NCBI GenBank assembly: GCA_947095535.1
Contig: OX352774.1
Location: forward strand, 5,642,001-5,706,000
Length of the DNA: 64,000 nt
Reading direction: 5' to 3'
Source of the DNA: Poecilobothrus nobilitatus
Taxonomy: Eukaryota; Arthropoda; Insecta; Diptera; Dolichopodidae
The notes under the pieces were generated by a model. That model searched no databases, was not told the DNA's origin, and saw only the letters and a program-made list of their open reading frames with translations. Position 1 is the stretch's first letter, and each line of letters begins with the position of its first letter. Made by a program: the position numbers and the translations under genes. Shown one piece after another: positions 49,201-60,735 of the stretch.

Positions 49201-52200
49201 GCTATCTGAAAAATTCTTTTTGATTCTAGAAACTAAAATTTAAAACTACCAGTTTAATTAAAACACTTTATTGTTTAATCAGTACCTCACGGAGACTTTA
49301 GTCGACTAAATGGCCCTAATTGATATAGATTTTAATTCTTAATAATGCAACAGTCTGATTTAAGGTCTTGTCCAGTGCGAGCAACACTATTTTCATATAA
49401 CTACATGTTAATACGCTATTCATATTTAATTTACCTTTTTAAGGTGAAAAGGTGAAATATTTAATTCACCGTTTGTTTGTTACTTTGTTCTAACTGCATA
49501 TAATTTTTTCTAAAGCTTCATTCTATTTTTTCTACCAGATGTAAACTATCTTCTAATCTTCTATACATTAGATTCAGAAAAAAAAAGTTCTAATCAACAT
49601 AACAGCAAATTTGTAAAATGTAATTGTAAATTAGTACACAATATAAATAGGAAACATATTATAAGAGAAAGTAGCTCAAGTCTTGTACTAAGTCTTAATT
49701 CATAAATGGGATCAAAGTCTTCTTAAGCTCTCCTGGGATTTTGACCATAGTTCGAATTTTTTTCATTGATTATTCATATCTTCAAATTTCCATGGACATC
49801 TATATATACAATCAAAACACATTTCTTTAAATACGAAACCATGTCCTTTCCATATGCAAGACCAAAAAAATCTGCTGCAATCTGCCTGGTTAGAGAATGA
49901 AACAGTTTTCCAAGATAATTATTATATTAGCACAATGTTTATGATTTCAATACAAACTTAAGGAAATGCTTACAATCTTATTTTACGATAAAGTTTTTTT
50001 TTTTTTTTTTTTTTACTGACTTTTTATCATAAGTTTTTACCTGTAAATAATGTATCTATAGATATATGTATAATATATTTAAATCAATTTACAATTTTTC
50101 TATTAATTCTGGTTATTTGTTTTTCTTTTTTTTTTCTTTTTTTCTTATTTTTACTTCCCAGTTGGTCGAAGAAAATTTATAAAAACCAATGATTGTTTAA
50201 GAATGAAAAAATAATAACAATAATATCAAAAAAAAAAAAAAAAAATACTATATTAAACAACGAATCACTAAGAGAATATCTGAGAATGAAATCAAAGAAT
50301 TGAAACCAATAAATCGTCAAATAAATGACGATGTCGCATTGAGCCGTCAATTCTATTTGATCTACACATGTTAATCAAAGTTGTGATCTACAAAATCCAA
50401 AGCCGAGGTAATCATTATAATAAGAAAACAGAACTAAATAAAAAAAAAGAAAAATAACAAAACAAAACAAAACATATAAAATAGACAGTTATGTAACCAT
50501 CATCAATTACAATCGATTTTTACTTCAATTTTCCATTTTCCACGATATTTATACGAGATTAAGAATTATCAGGAATGTTCAGGTGGATGGATGATGATGG
50601 TCTTGTCTTTTTTATTTTGTTTAGTTTTTTTTTTTTGTTTTTAGATTTTTTTCTTAGATGATTTTTCTTTCATATATAATATGGTATCTATACTATTTGA
50701 TATTCCCGTTATATACCAATATTAATGTTAGATCAGTTCTTAGAATAAAACGGTTTTTTATTTTGTAAAATAAAATATTTTAAATACATAATCTTTTCTT
50801 TTTGATTTAGAATTGGGAACAGTATGTAAATAATTTGTATTTGAATTGAAACACTTCAAAATTTAAGATATTTGCGATAATTTACAAAAACAAAAAAAAA
50901 ATGTTTATTTTTTTTGTTTTAATATGAAACGCAAAATTTATGCATCAAAATAAATGCAATATAAGAAAGAATTTATATTTGAATAAATGCTAAAAAAATA
51001 TAAGATACAATAAGTATAAAAAAGATTTGTGTATTTTATAAATTTTTATAATTTATGTATTAGGTACCATATTTGTATATTTAACGTACAACCGAATATC
51101 ATTTTGGAATTTTCAAACAGATTTTGAAATTAATTTTTAACTGAACTTAGTACACACACTTAATCTTTTAACGTCATAATTAAATCAAGAGGTGGTCCGT
51201 TACAAAGAACATGAAAATATATTACAGAAAGTCAAAACGAGCAAAAAAAAAAGATTTAATTAATATTGGCTCAAAAACATTGTCGAAAATTTTTATGAAA
51301 TAAATTTTAATTTTTATTAACAATTTATCTTTATAATTGTTCACGTCTGTTCTAAGACGATTCAATGAGACAGGCTAAGATGGTAATACATATTATATTT
51401 TTTAGCAAAATCAAATGAACAGTGATTGACGATTTATCACTCATATCTGCGAAACATATAATAACATACATACAAATGACTACATATGAATAAAAATCGC
51501 AAGAAGTAACCAAAACATTGAGAATCTTTCTATGGTTCCGGTAATTGCCAGAAACCGCACATCAGATTTGGTAACTTCTATTGTGTGATACTATCATATT
51601 TTATGTTGCTATGCTATCATTATATTCTTTTATGCTATCATATATTAAGTTAAGAAAGGTAGAAGAAAAAAATTATTGTAGGAGAGCTAGAGAAATTTAT
51701 GATATTTCATCAAAACTACAACGACTACTTTACTAATTCTTAATGCTAACTGTAAATTACACGTAACAAAAATTTCCAATTTAAAATTTAAATTCCAGAA
51801 AGATCCAAAGCATTTATATTAATTTAATTGCATTTATTTTTCTTTGATCTTAAAATTTTTCCAGTTCTTATGTAATGGATGTGTCTGTTTTTATTATACA
51901 CTTAACACGCCATTCCTTCCCCTTGAGGCATCAATACAATGAGATGACTTTAAAAAATTTATATCTATAAACATGCAAAGGAATAAAAAAAGGAGTTTTA
52001 TTGCCAAAATTTTAAATGAACTTTTTATATTACGCATAGGTATAGAAAGTTAATGTATTTTAAGATCCTTTATTAACTTTATTACTAGTTCTAATAGAAA
52101 CAAATCTCTATTTGCAATATGATATATCATGTATGCGTCAAAAATCTTTCATAAATCTAATGGCGTATTTTATACACTTTTAGCATATCATTATATTCTT

Positions 52201-53171
52201 TCTTTTAGTAATTATTTGAAATTAGTGAATTTAATGATTCCAACAAAATGGAAGCTTACTGCTTAGTCAAATATGAATAGTAAATGACTTAATGGATGCC
52301 CTATCATACTTCTTATAAGAGCAGGAAGGAAAAAAATTATTTAAAGTAATTCTTATATTAATTTCAAGTATTTAGTTGTGAACAATTTTCAAAATTCAAA
52401 AGTGTTTTAATTTAAGAGCATAATTTTTACCAAACTTGTAACTAGAGTCCGGGAATGAGTCTCCGATATAAAAAAAAATATTTATATAAGAAATTGTTCT
52501 GAGTTCGGAAAATTTATAAATGGCTATTTTGAATTTTAAGATTAAGCCTAATGTTTTAATAGCAATTTTCCAATGGAAAATGCTATACTTGTCTTAACAG
52601 AAAATCGTCATCTCACCTCGCATGAAGAAGTTTACTTAATTCATGTCAAAAAGGCAAACAGTACCATTCTGTACAATTTAAATAAATTTTATTGCCGAAG
52701 TACCGTTTAAAGTTTAAAGATCAAAAATTTTCATTATTAGTTAAAATATATTTTTAATTTAATATTTGTAAAAAAAAAACTCCAATGAGAAATTAATTGT
52801 AATCTTTTAATTTTACTTCTGTTTAAATGCTTAAAGCAAAAATATGATGATGATTGATGATATAACCAATGACTTTATACTACAAGCCAGAATACTCCAT
52901 TAATTTTCGAAATTTAGTTTCGTTATTATTTTCGTGTTTAAATTGAGTAAATCCCAATTAAAACATATGTTTTTATACTCAAAAAAACTGAAGCAGTGAA
53001 GATTTTTTAAAACGATGCAGATTAGAAAAATAAAGATACTTAGAGCTTGTTTACAAAGAAAAGGAAAAAAAAAATAAAAGCTTCTTAAGTTCTAAGTCCA
53101 AATTCTCAAACTCTTTTCATTTCAGTATAACCCGGCTTGTAAAGTGAAAGAGTGACAATTTTTTTTATAAA
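46257..53171. other. Long AT-rich stretch, essentially empty
   Basis: In nearly 7 kb I recognise no gene, SINE, R1, R2 or R3 copy. Simple sequence is frequent: poly-A/T blocks at 48146-48175, 48245-48275, 48375-48400, 49986-50014 and 50228-50245, and (AAAT)n at 48823-48843. Slightly more complex patches (49100-49400, 50290-50420) carry no open frame or motif I can assign. Confidence 0.4.
48823..48843. repeat. (AAAT)n microsatellite
   Basis: About five AAAT units following a poly-A run. Confidence 0.85.
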
Positions 53172-53882
53172 GGCCCTGATTTCGATAGTCATTTCATAAA
53201 AATGAAAATGAAAAATATCATTTCATTTTAATAATTTTTTGCGATTTCGATAGTCGTGTAAAATGAAATGGAATTTAAAATTAAAATGATTTATATTTTT
53301 TTTTTAAACCGGCAACACTTTCTTATTTTGAGTTTTTGACTATACAAAGAAAAGCTATAAGTAAAAAATTAAGATTTAAAACACGTAGTTCCCAATACTG
53401 TAATAGAAAAAAAATGCCGAAAAGTAGTTTCTTAGTTTTTGGATTCTGTTTTTTGGGGCGGGCTTAAAAGTTGAATTTTTTTATTTTTTTTTTTATGATA
53501 TTTAAATTTTACTACAAAATCGGTGAGTACTGATTACCTTTTTTTTAATCATGTCGGAACGACTTCTAATTCACAAATTAATGGGCTTTCTTGCAACCTA
53601 TGCTATCGCATAGTCATAGATTATTTATAAAAATACCTATATTCACATAAATATAAATAAAATACTTCATAATTTTTTCCTAAATCCATTTTTACAAGCA
53701 CTCATTTAACAATTTCAAAATGAGAAAATTTAACGTTTTAAATGAGTATATTCATAAAAAATGACTATCAAAATCAGCTTCTTTTCATTTTTTATGATTT
53801 TTCTCATTTTTTATGACTATCGAAATCAAAAATTTTGTTTTTCATAAAAAATGAAAGTGATATGACTATCGAAATCAGGGCC
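53172..53882. mobile_element. 711-bp TIR element with iterated TTTCGATAGTCAT
   Basis: GGCCCTGATTTCGATAGTCA at 53172 is the exact reverse complement of the sequence ending at 53882, and the match runs one base further. The core GATTTCGATAGTC recurs at about 53233. Its inverse GACTATC(G/A)AAATC recurs at about 53763 and 53815, so each arm has at least two copies of the terminal motif. ATTTCAT / ATGAAAA words fill the arms. The central part (53290-53560) is AT-rich without an open frame. No target duplication longer than AAA is visible. It is foldback/MITE-like; the superfamily is unknown. Confidence 0.82.
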
Positions 53883-55094
53883 AAAGAAAATTTCACATAT
53901 CATTTATTCACACACAAATAATCTCTAAATACGTTTTTGTTTGAATATTCCGGCTTGTAGTATAAAGGCATTGCTATAACAATTAAAATTTGTCAAGAGA
54001 AAAAAGCAACTGTGAATGTAACGGCTATTTAAAATTTATTTATCTATTGTGTTTTTTTTTTTTTTTTGGTAAATTTTAGTTTTCTGCAAAATTAATCACG
54101 AAAGTCGAAAACATATAAAAAAAATTTCATATTACAACACTTCATGCCACATTTTTTTTTTTATTTTAAAAGAAAACGCATGTTTTATTTTATTATTTTT
54201 ATGTCACTTTTCCATATTAGGCCGCAATGTACATATATTTTTTAAGTGTGTGGGTGGACATTGTTATGGCAATTTTCATTTTTATATTTATTTTTTTCAT
54301 TATTATTTTATTAGAAAGAATAAAAAATAATAAATATGATGAAGAAGCTTACCTAGTTCACATTAAAATGTCCATAGAAAACAAAAAAAAAAACAAAAAA
54401 AAAGCAAAAACAAAAACAACATTAATGTTTAAATTCTTAAGATTTTCCGAAAAATAAAATAAACGTGAAGTTGATTGCCTCCGAAAAAAAAAAAATTTTT
54501 TTTGTACATTACCTATACCACATTTCCGTATAAAAGAAGCATCTTTGGGGTTCTTTTTAAACTTTGAAAATTCCCATATTTTTTTTTCAATTTCATATAA
54601 TTTTACTATATGAAAAATTTCGACTCCAAAGTTTAGAGATTAAATTGCTAAAAATTGGTAGATAATTTAAAATTTTATAAAAGCGAAACCAGAAACTGTA
54701 AATTTATATTGAAAATTGCTACAAACTTACAGTTTATATTTTGATTCGTTAAAGTAAAAGAATTCGGATTTAGAAATTGGGATTAGATTAATGTTCAGAA
54801 ATGCTTGAATTGTAACCATTTAAATACAATGTTCAACTTTGAGATGATCTAGCTTTGGAAGCCACTGATTTTTATTTTCAATTTTTAAAACAGTGCAGAT
54901 GATGCAGCTTTGGAAGCCACTGATTTTTGTTCTCAATTTTTTAAAACAGTGCAGAAGTTTTAGAAATATCTTAGATAATAAGTTGAGTCTAAAAGTTACG
55001 AATCAAACTATAAATTACCATGAAATCATATTAATAACAAAATTCTGTTTTATTTATTGTTTTCTAGCATATTTTTTAAAATATTTTTTAAAAA
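53883..55094. other. AT-rich stretch with one 55-bp tandem duplication
   Basis: No gene. A 76-codon open frame at 54227-54457 gives a hydrophobic then lysine-rich, low-complexity product that looks like translated AT-rich DNA. A tandem duplication lies at 54843-54953. Confidence 0.4.
54843..54953. repeat. 55-bp tandem duplication
   Basis: GATGAT(CT/GC)AGCTTTGGAAG begins at 54843 and again at 54898. The two copies run through CCACTGATTTTT and AAAACAGTGCA with few differences, so the duplication is fairly recent. Confidence 0.85.
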
Positions 55095-55207
55095 TTTACT
55101 TATTAGTTTCACTTTGTCTCTTTTTCTGCCCATCTATCCGTTCGTCTCTTTACAAATTTAGTTTAAGATGGATCTATGATATGCATATATGATTTAACAA
55201 TGTAGCG

Positions 55208-55447
55208 TGTCATATGTCTGTATTTCATTTGGCTATAAGTAAAATGTAAAATGGGGGTACTAGAGAGTTATTTACAAAATATGGGTTTGAAAAATTAGAA
55301 AAGATTTGGAGGCGGTGGTCCCCATTTGTTATTGAAGTATGTGTCATAAAACATATATTTAGAGAGAATTTTAAACCTTGTTACAAATGGAATCCAGTTA
55401 AATGAAATACAGTCAAATTAAACACAGTCAAATGAAATACAAGTCTT
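55208..55447. mobile_element. TIR element nested in R1
   Basis: The left end has ATGTCTGTATTTCATTTGGC. The right end has the inverse words AAATGAAATACAGTCAAATT and CAGTCAAATGAAATACAAG. The terminal word TGTATTTCATTTG matches the element at 14249-14545, so both belong to one family. The boundaries are approximate. Confidence 0.5.
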
Positions 55448-56004
55448 GTGTAACCCAATGTATAAGTTTTATTAAAAATTAATATTGTGAAGTTACAACC
55501 CCTCAAAGTTATCATCAAAATCATTACAAAGTTTCAGTCTCTCACAATTACAAAAAACCTGATTTTCAAATGATATATTTCAAGTTTTGTTTAATATCAA
55601 TTTAAAAACGTCAAACGACAGGAAATTTTATAAATCGAAAAATATATTATTTTGTACAAATTGGTATTCATATTTACCGTTATGTTACCATAATTTTGCA
55701 AAAATTTTTGGTGCCCGGAAATAATGCCCCAGGAAATAAAGTCGATACGGCTTTATTTCCCTTCTGATGCGGATATAATGTCGAAATTGTGAATTTCAAA
55801 AATTCGGCTTTATTACCGCTTTAAAAAGGAAATAAAGTCGAATCGACCTTATTTTCATTTTCTAAGTATGTATTTCAATTTTTTTTTTGATTTTGACATC
55901 AGTGATACATGAGGGATTTCTATTGAAATATGCATAAAAAATTATTAGTAGGGATTTTAGACTTGAATATGAAATCATAGTGTTCTATTTTTCCAGAACA
56001 AATT

Positions 56005-56130
56005 TCAGACCTCGCCAAGAGCGTAGGGAAGCACCCGCCTGGGAGTTCTCAACAGCCCACCGGCTACTTGATGCGGCTGTCTCACCCGCCGGTTACCGGC
56101 ACGGCTCGCGGCCGCGTTCGCGAGGTCTGA
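56005..56130. mobile_element. 126-bp GC-rich island with 11-bp inverted ends
   Basis: TCAGACCTCGC at 56005-56015 is the exact reverse complement of GCGAGGTCTGA at 56120-56130. Between them, 84 of the 126 bases are G or C (about 67%). CpG is dense, in a window that is otherwise overwhelmingly A and T. It includes GCCCACCGGCTACTTGATGC and CACCCGCCGGTTACCGGC. It lies in the middle of the 805-bp insertion. One frame stays open across it (ending at the TGA of 56128-56130) and a second is open in a 66-codon frame from 55980. Neither product is one I recognise. No target duplication is visible. It may be a tiny mobile element, a captured gene fragment or transferred DNA. Confidence 0.6.
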
Positions 56131-56315
56131 CCATAATATGGAAAATAAAAGTAGTTGTTGAAAATATTCGGATTTTATAATCGATTACAAAATCAATGTT
56201 ATCCGCTTTTTCCAGAATATGTAGCTATAAATATTCAAAAAATTTGCTATTAATAGTTAGAAAATATTTAAAAAATTTGTTATTAACATTTATTGTCTTG
56301 CATCTGTTATGTTAC

Positions 56316-56514
56316 GGTGACCGGAAATAATGCCCCAAAAAATAAAGTCGAATCGGTATTCGACTTTATTTCTTTTTCAATTTCGGCATTATTTTCTTTT
56401 CTAAATGGTAATACGGCCGAATTCTCAAAATTCGCGATATCGACTTTATTTCCGCATCGGAAGGGAAATAAAGCCGATTCGGCTTTATTTCCTGGGGTAT
56501 TATTACCGGGCACC
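56316..56514. mobile_element. 199-bp palindromic MITE unit (right arm of the 805-bp insertion)
   Basis: It starts GGTGACCGGAAATAATGCCC and ends with the inverse of GGTGCCCGGTAATAATACCC, so it has complete TIRs of its own. Inside it, AATAAAGTCGAATCGG and its inverse alternate: three AATAAAG(T/C)CG-type palindromes in 200 bp. Long stretches of both strands are open (56293-56568 plus, 56307-56531 minus) because the palindromic motif happens to lack stops. That is not evidence of coding. Confidence 0.72.
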
Positions 56515-56795
56515 AAATTTTTTACTTCCATTTCTTTCCATTTTTTTAATAACCGCCTCGTAATTTAGGGACAAGGAAAATCTTTGAGAATTAGCATATA
56601 ACAGATCTCAAAGTTAATTTTTCAATTTACCCCGGTTTAAGAGTTATATTAGGGGTCAAATATTGATGTCTCGTAATTTTTTTTTTATATTTATATGTAT
56701 AAGAAATTCTATTCAAAATTCAAAATTTTCATTCAAAAGAAATCTTTTTATGGTCTCTTTGAAAATGTGCACCTTTAAAAACCTATGGTTTCAAT

Positions 56796-59700
56796 TACTG
56801 ATTTGTTTTTTTTTCTTTTTAAATGAAATAAAATTAACAACACAAAACTTTTAGAACATTTTACTTTTCTTTAAAAAATGTATTTCTTTTTTTTGGGTGG
56901 AAGGGGGAGGCAATAAAAAAAACTATATGTATTATAAAATATTGTCTGTACAAAAGTTCATTGCATTTAGTCAACACATTTTAATTTAATGTATTTTAAC
57001 TTTTGAATATTTTGCAGTTTCTCGTGATTTAAAATATAAATAAAATAAAGTTTGGTTGTTTTTTTTTTTTAAAAAAATTTTTCAATTTGCATCTGCATTT
57101 TCCAAAATGCATTTCTTTAAAATATAACTATATATACATAATTAAACATATATAAATATTTACATATATGTATGTATGTATGTATGTTTATGTATGTACA
57201 TAGGATAATAAAAACCAAAAAAAAAAAAAAAACCTATTTTTGTTTTGTTTTTTTAAGACATGATTATTCAAAATATCCCTGAAGGTTTGAGACAACAAAC
57301 AACAATCATGATTATAAAATTAAAATTACAATAAATAAAAAATTGAATTTTTTTTTTTTTGTTTTTTGGTCAAAAAACCAAAGAAACTTTTTTGTGTTTT
57401 TTTTTTTTTGTTTTATTTTACGACTCAACTATTATGAATCGTACCAATAATAGTAGGTATTAAATAAAAAGAAATAAAAATTTTTTGAAACAACTGTTTG
57501 TCTGCCTTAGCTTTTAGGCAATGCATTATATTATTATAAATATTATAGGAATTTGTTCTTTTGTTTAGTGTTTACCATGGTCATCATCATAGAAAAGGTA
57601 AATATCCTTATGAAATGTTTGATATAGTATTACTTTATGTGTTAAATTTCATGTTGTGTTAATTCCTTCTTTTCGTTTTTCTTTTTTTTTTTTTTTTTTT
57701 ATTAGTAGTACTAACAAATCTCCTAAAAGGGATCCTACAAAAAAACAAAAATAACATAAAAAAAACTGCGCCAGAACAAGAATTCCACCACCAAATTCTT
57801 TTGGCGCCATTAAACATTTTTTATGACGATTTTTACAGCTTTTGTTAATTTTTTTTTTTGTTTTTTTTTTTGTTTTTAAGACCAACTTTTATATAATTAA
57901 AACATACTGGCATGTAAATCCAAAACAAAAATACAAGTTAGAAACCGAAAAACACAAAAAAAAAAACAAAAAAAATGAAAAAAATAGCAGAAATAGCAAA
58001 AATAAAAATGAAAAGTTTATATATTCGCGTATTTTATTAATTTAAATGAATTTCAAACATACAAACATACATTTACATATACATAATATGTATGTATGTA
58101 AATAAAATGTGATAAAATATATACAGTAGATTCTTGAAAATATGATCATCATATTAAATGAAAGAGTTTCGGTACGTAACGTACGTATAACAGCACCCAT
58201 AACAGCACCAGAACTTAATCGCTGTTCACAATAGCTTCTGTAAAATAGAAAAGTACTATGCATATTAATGTTATCTAAATACATATTTCTAGTAACCTTA
58301 TTTATAACCTATAATTTATAGTTTTATAGGTATACCCTACATATTTTATTAAAATGTAAAATAATCGTTAGTTCTTGTTTGTCTCATCTCGTATCTGTTC
58401 GTAAGCTTATGTTCAAGCTAATATTATCCTTGTGCCGTTTCTTGACTCCTTATACAATTTTTCGTGTGCCACTTCTTGAGCATATACCAAAAAAAAGTAA
58501 AAACTATTAACTTTCATAGTGAAATGTATAACGAAATTAAAATTAGTATTTCTGGGAAAAAAAATATTAAAAATTTCTTAAAGAAGTTTCTAAATAAACG
58601 CCAAATCCAGTCGAATGCATTCTTGAAGAGTAGTAATTCATGGTGGAGTTTGATTTGCAGAAACCTCAACCAACCTCAACCTCATAGGTTTGCAAAGATT
58701 TTTCTAACATTTTTTTGTTAATTTCACCAGTTAAATTTTTTAAAGACTTATCGAGAAAATAATCGAATTTTAGGAGTTCATGGAGTTTCACCTAAATCGA
58801 AGATTTCCAATCCTTCAAAAAAGTTTTGTCTTTTCGAAGCCATATAAAAAGAAAATGTTAATTTTTTTAAATAGGCATATTAATTTGCATCCTTTTCAAT
58901 TTTTAAAAGAATTTTTGAAAAACATAAAAACTTTCATTTATTTAAGAATATACTGTATATGTACACATGTATATATGTAATGTATGTATGTAGAAATAAA
59001 TATTTGTATTCAAATGTTTTTATTTTTGTGGCAACAGAACAACTGAAACGAAAAACATTAAAAAGGCGTTTGGTAAAATGTTAATATTATTCTTTTATTC
59101 ACACACGTTTTATTACTGTTATTAAAATATACATATATGTATATATATATTTTTATATTATATGTTCATATATGTACGTATATTTAATATTCTTATATAT
59201 AATATTTTAATATACTATGTTCTAGTTGCTCCCATAATATTATATTCACTTGTATATATTTTAATAATAAAAAAGAAAGTCTTGTGATCCGATCCGATTC
59301 ACTAAACTGAATTTTAATTTTGGAAAATTTTTAGACCAAACAAAAAAAAAAACGAAAAATATTGCATTCTGTTATTTTTTTCCTTTTCCCTTATATATGG
59401 TTTTTTTTTCATATTTGAAACTTTTGACTAAATGCATGTATGTACATACATTCATACATGTGTTATTTTTAATAATTATTTAAATTTTAAAATCAATTTT
59501 AAGTGATAGTCAAAATTAAAATTAAAAATTTTTGGAAAAGCATTGTTGTTGTTGTTATCCAATACAAATTTTTTAGAATAAAAATTTCAAAATTTTAAGA
59601 AAAAAGAATTTACAAGGTAACAAAACTTTAATATGTTTTTTTGTTTTTCTTTTGCGTTTTCATAAGGAGCAAAAGAACTGTCACTATCTGGGATCATTAA

Positions 59701-60044
59701 TATCACTAAGCTGTTAATCACTGAACTGTAGGTATTATATTTTCTTAACCACTACATCATTGAATGGATAACACATTTTTTATAGAACCTTAAAACTAAT
59801 TTTTCACCTATACTAGACCTAGAACTTATAACAGACTTATTTTTTTTTCAAGTTACGATTTATTACGAAATTTAACTACATATTAATTAAAAAAAAATCT
59901 TGTTTTCTGTTTTTACAAAATTAAACCTATAATGAAAATTTATAATGCAAAAAACTGTCTTTTCTTGCGGCAATTCACGTTTTTTATAATATCCTACATT
60001 TAAATTATCCTAAACCTATAATATTTTTTCGTTTTCTTTTTATT
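56796..60044. other. AT-rich stretch with microsatellites, no gene seen
   Basis: No gene. It contains (ATGT)n at 57165-57199, poly-T blocks at 57346-57425 and 57680-57700, and a CCTCAACCAACCTCAACCTC direct repeat at 58665-58684. The open frames in this span give low-complexity products only. Confidence 0.4.
57165..57199. repeat. (ATGT)n microsatellite
   Basis: About seven ATGT units, with a TTT interruption near the end. Confidence 0.85.
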
Positions 60045-60232
60045 CTTTTTTTTTATGCATTTCTCTGCCACATAAATGTGGACAGAAAATTACACAGCCT
60101 TTCCTGTTTAGACGTGGCTGTAACTGTTGTAAGAAGAAATAACTCGAAGGACATGTATGGGATTTGAACCTACACTCTCTCGGTGTTTACAGCGTTTTTT
60201 ATACGCTCTTACCCACTAGGCCACAGAGGCTT
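60045..60232 (-). mobile_element. SINE-1 copy (tRNA-derived)
   Basis: On the minus strand: GCCTCTGTGGCCTAGTGGGT, A box TAGTGGGTAAGAGCG, a B box decayed to GGTTCAAATCCC, body CCACGTCTAAACAGGAAAGG, 3' end GGCAGAGAAATGCAT and an A tail (T run at about 60045-60054). It is the only SINE-1 copy on the minus strand here and is moderately diverged. Confidence 0.87.
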
Positions 60233-60589
60233 CACCTATGATATGTATTAGAGTTCGCCATTTCTGGTATTTTGCAACTGTACTAAAAAAAACAAACAAA
60301 TTTAGAATTTTATTAGGAATTCAAAGCAAAATGACTCATTTGAATCTAAAACTAGACAGATAGTTAAAAAAAAAATTTGAGGTGTCATTTTTTCGAACTC
60401 GTCTTCTTCGATTCCGATTTATCATTGAAACTATTTAATATAACACTATGTCTATAGAGATGATATCAACAGTAAAGAAATCAACAAAATTCAATTAGTA
60501 TTTGCAAAAAGGACAATAAAATCAAGAGTTCGGATTTTTTTTTTTTTTGTAAAGAATAGTATGAAATATTAAATTTTTGAATTTTAAGA
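60233..60589. other. AT-rich stretch, no feature seen
   Basis: Nothing identifiable. Confidence 0.4.
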
Positions 60590-60735
60590 AAACGGTTTTT
60601 AATATTTTCAATTTAATTTTTATATCTGACCTTTTAAAAATTTGTGTACAGAAGGTTCCATGAAATGTTTAAAAATAGAAAATTTTTTAAATATTGATCA
60701 CTCATGGTGTGTTAGAGTCGAGGTAATTAATACAT
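60590..60735 (+). mobile_element. R1 fragment, diverged
   Basis: The order TTTTTATATCTGACC, TTTGTGTACAGAAGGTTCC, TGTTTAAAAATAGAAAATTT parallels the R1 block at 8548-8620 (TTTTTATATCTTGC, ATGTGTACAGGTTCC, GTGTTTAAAAACAGCAAATT). Confidence 0.55.

Larger units (their letters stand above)
55710..56514. mobile_element. 805-bp TIR insertion with 8-bp target duplication
   Basis: The left end GGTGCCCGGAAATAATGCCC (55710) and the right end (reverse of the sequence ending 56514: GGTGCCCGGTAATAATACCC) begin inverted arms that match for roughly 110-150 bp. The shared words are AGGAAATAAAG(T/C)CGA, CGGCTTTATTTCCCTTC and GATGCGGA(A/T)ATAA. AAATTTTT stands immediately outside both ends (55702-55709 and 56515-56522). 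The flanking R1 sequence reads through correctly with one copy of it. An 8-bp duplication is typical of hAT, P and Merlin transposons; I cannot choose between them. The right arm alone (56316-56514) is a self-contained palindromic unit. No transposase is encoded. Confidence 0.8.
55095..56795 (-). mobile_element. R1 element copy split by two insertions
   Basis: Minus-strand R1 landmarks appear in three blocks. The 3' end is at 55095-55200, with AAGTGAAACTAATAAGTA and a decayed GGAC tract. The middle is at 55490-55709: GAGGGGTTGTAACTTC, then the ATAACGGTAAATATG block. The 5' part is at 56515-56795: a CGGTTATTAAAA version of the 'CCGGAGTTA' word, then AACCATAGGTTTTTAAAGG and GCACATTTTC near 56765. 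The gaps hold an inverted-repeat element (about 55208-55447) and the 805-bp insertion at 55710-56514. Closing those gaps restores the normal R1 order, which supports calling them insertions. Confidence 0.72.

Noticed and set aside
54227..54457. 76-codon frame with a hydrophobic N-terminus and a lysine-rich C-terminus
   Set aside because: It looks like a small membrane protein, but the lysine-rich part is translated poly-A and the hydrophobic part translated poly-T. No conserved feature supports it.
56293..56568. Open frames on both strands over the same 230 bp
   Set aside because: They follow from the palindromic AATAAAG(T/C)CG repeats of the MITE, which lack stops in both directions.
59690..59790. 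Possible SINE-2 fragment (minus-strand TGTAGTGGTTAAG)
   Set aside because: Only the A-box-like word matches. There is no convincing B box or body, so I did not list it.
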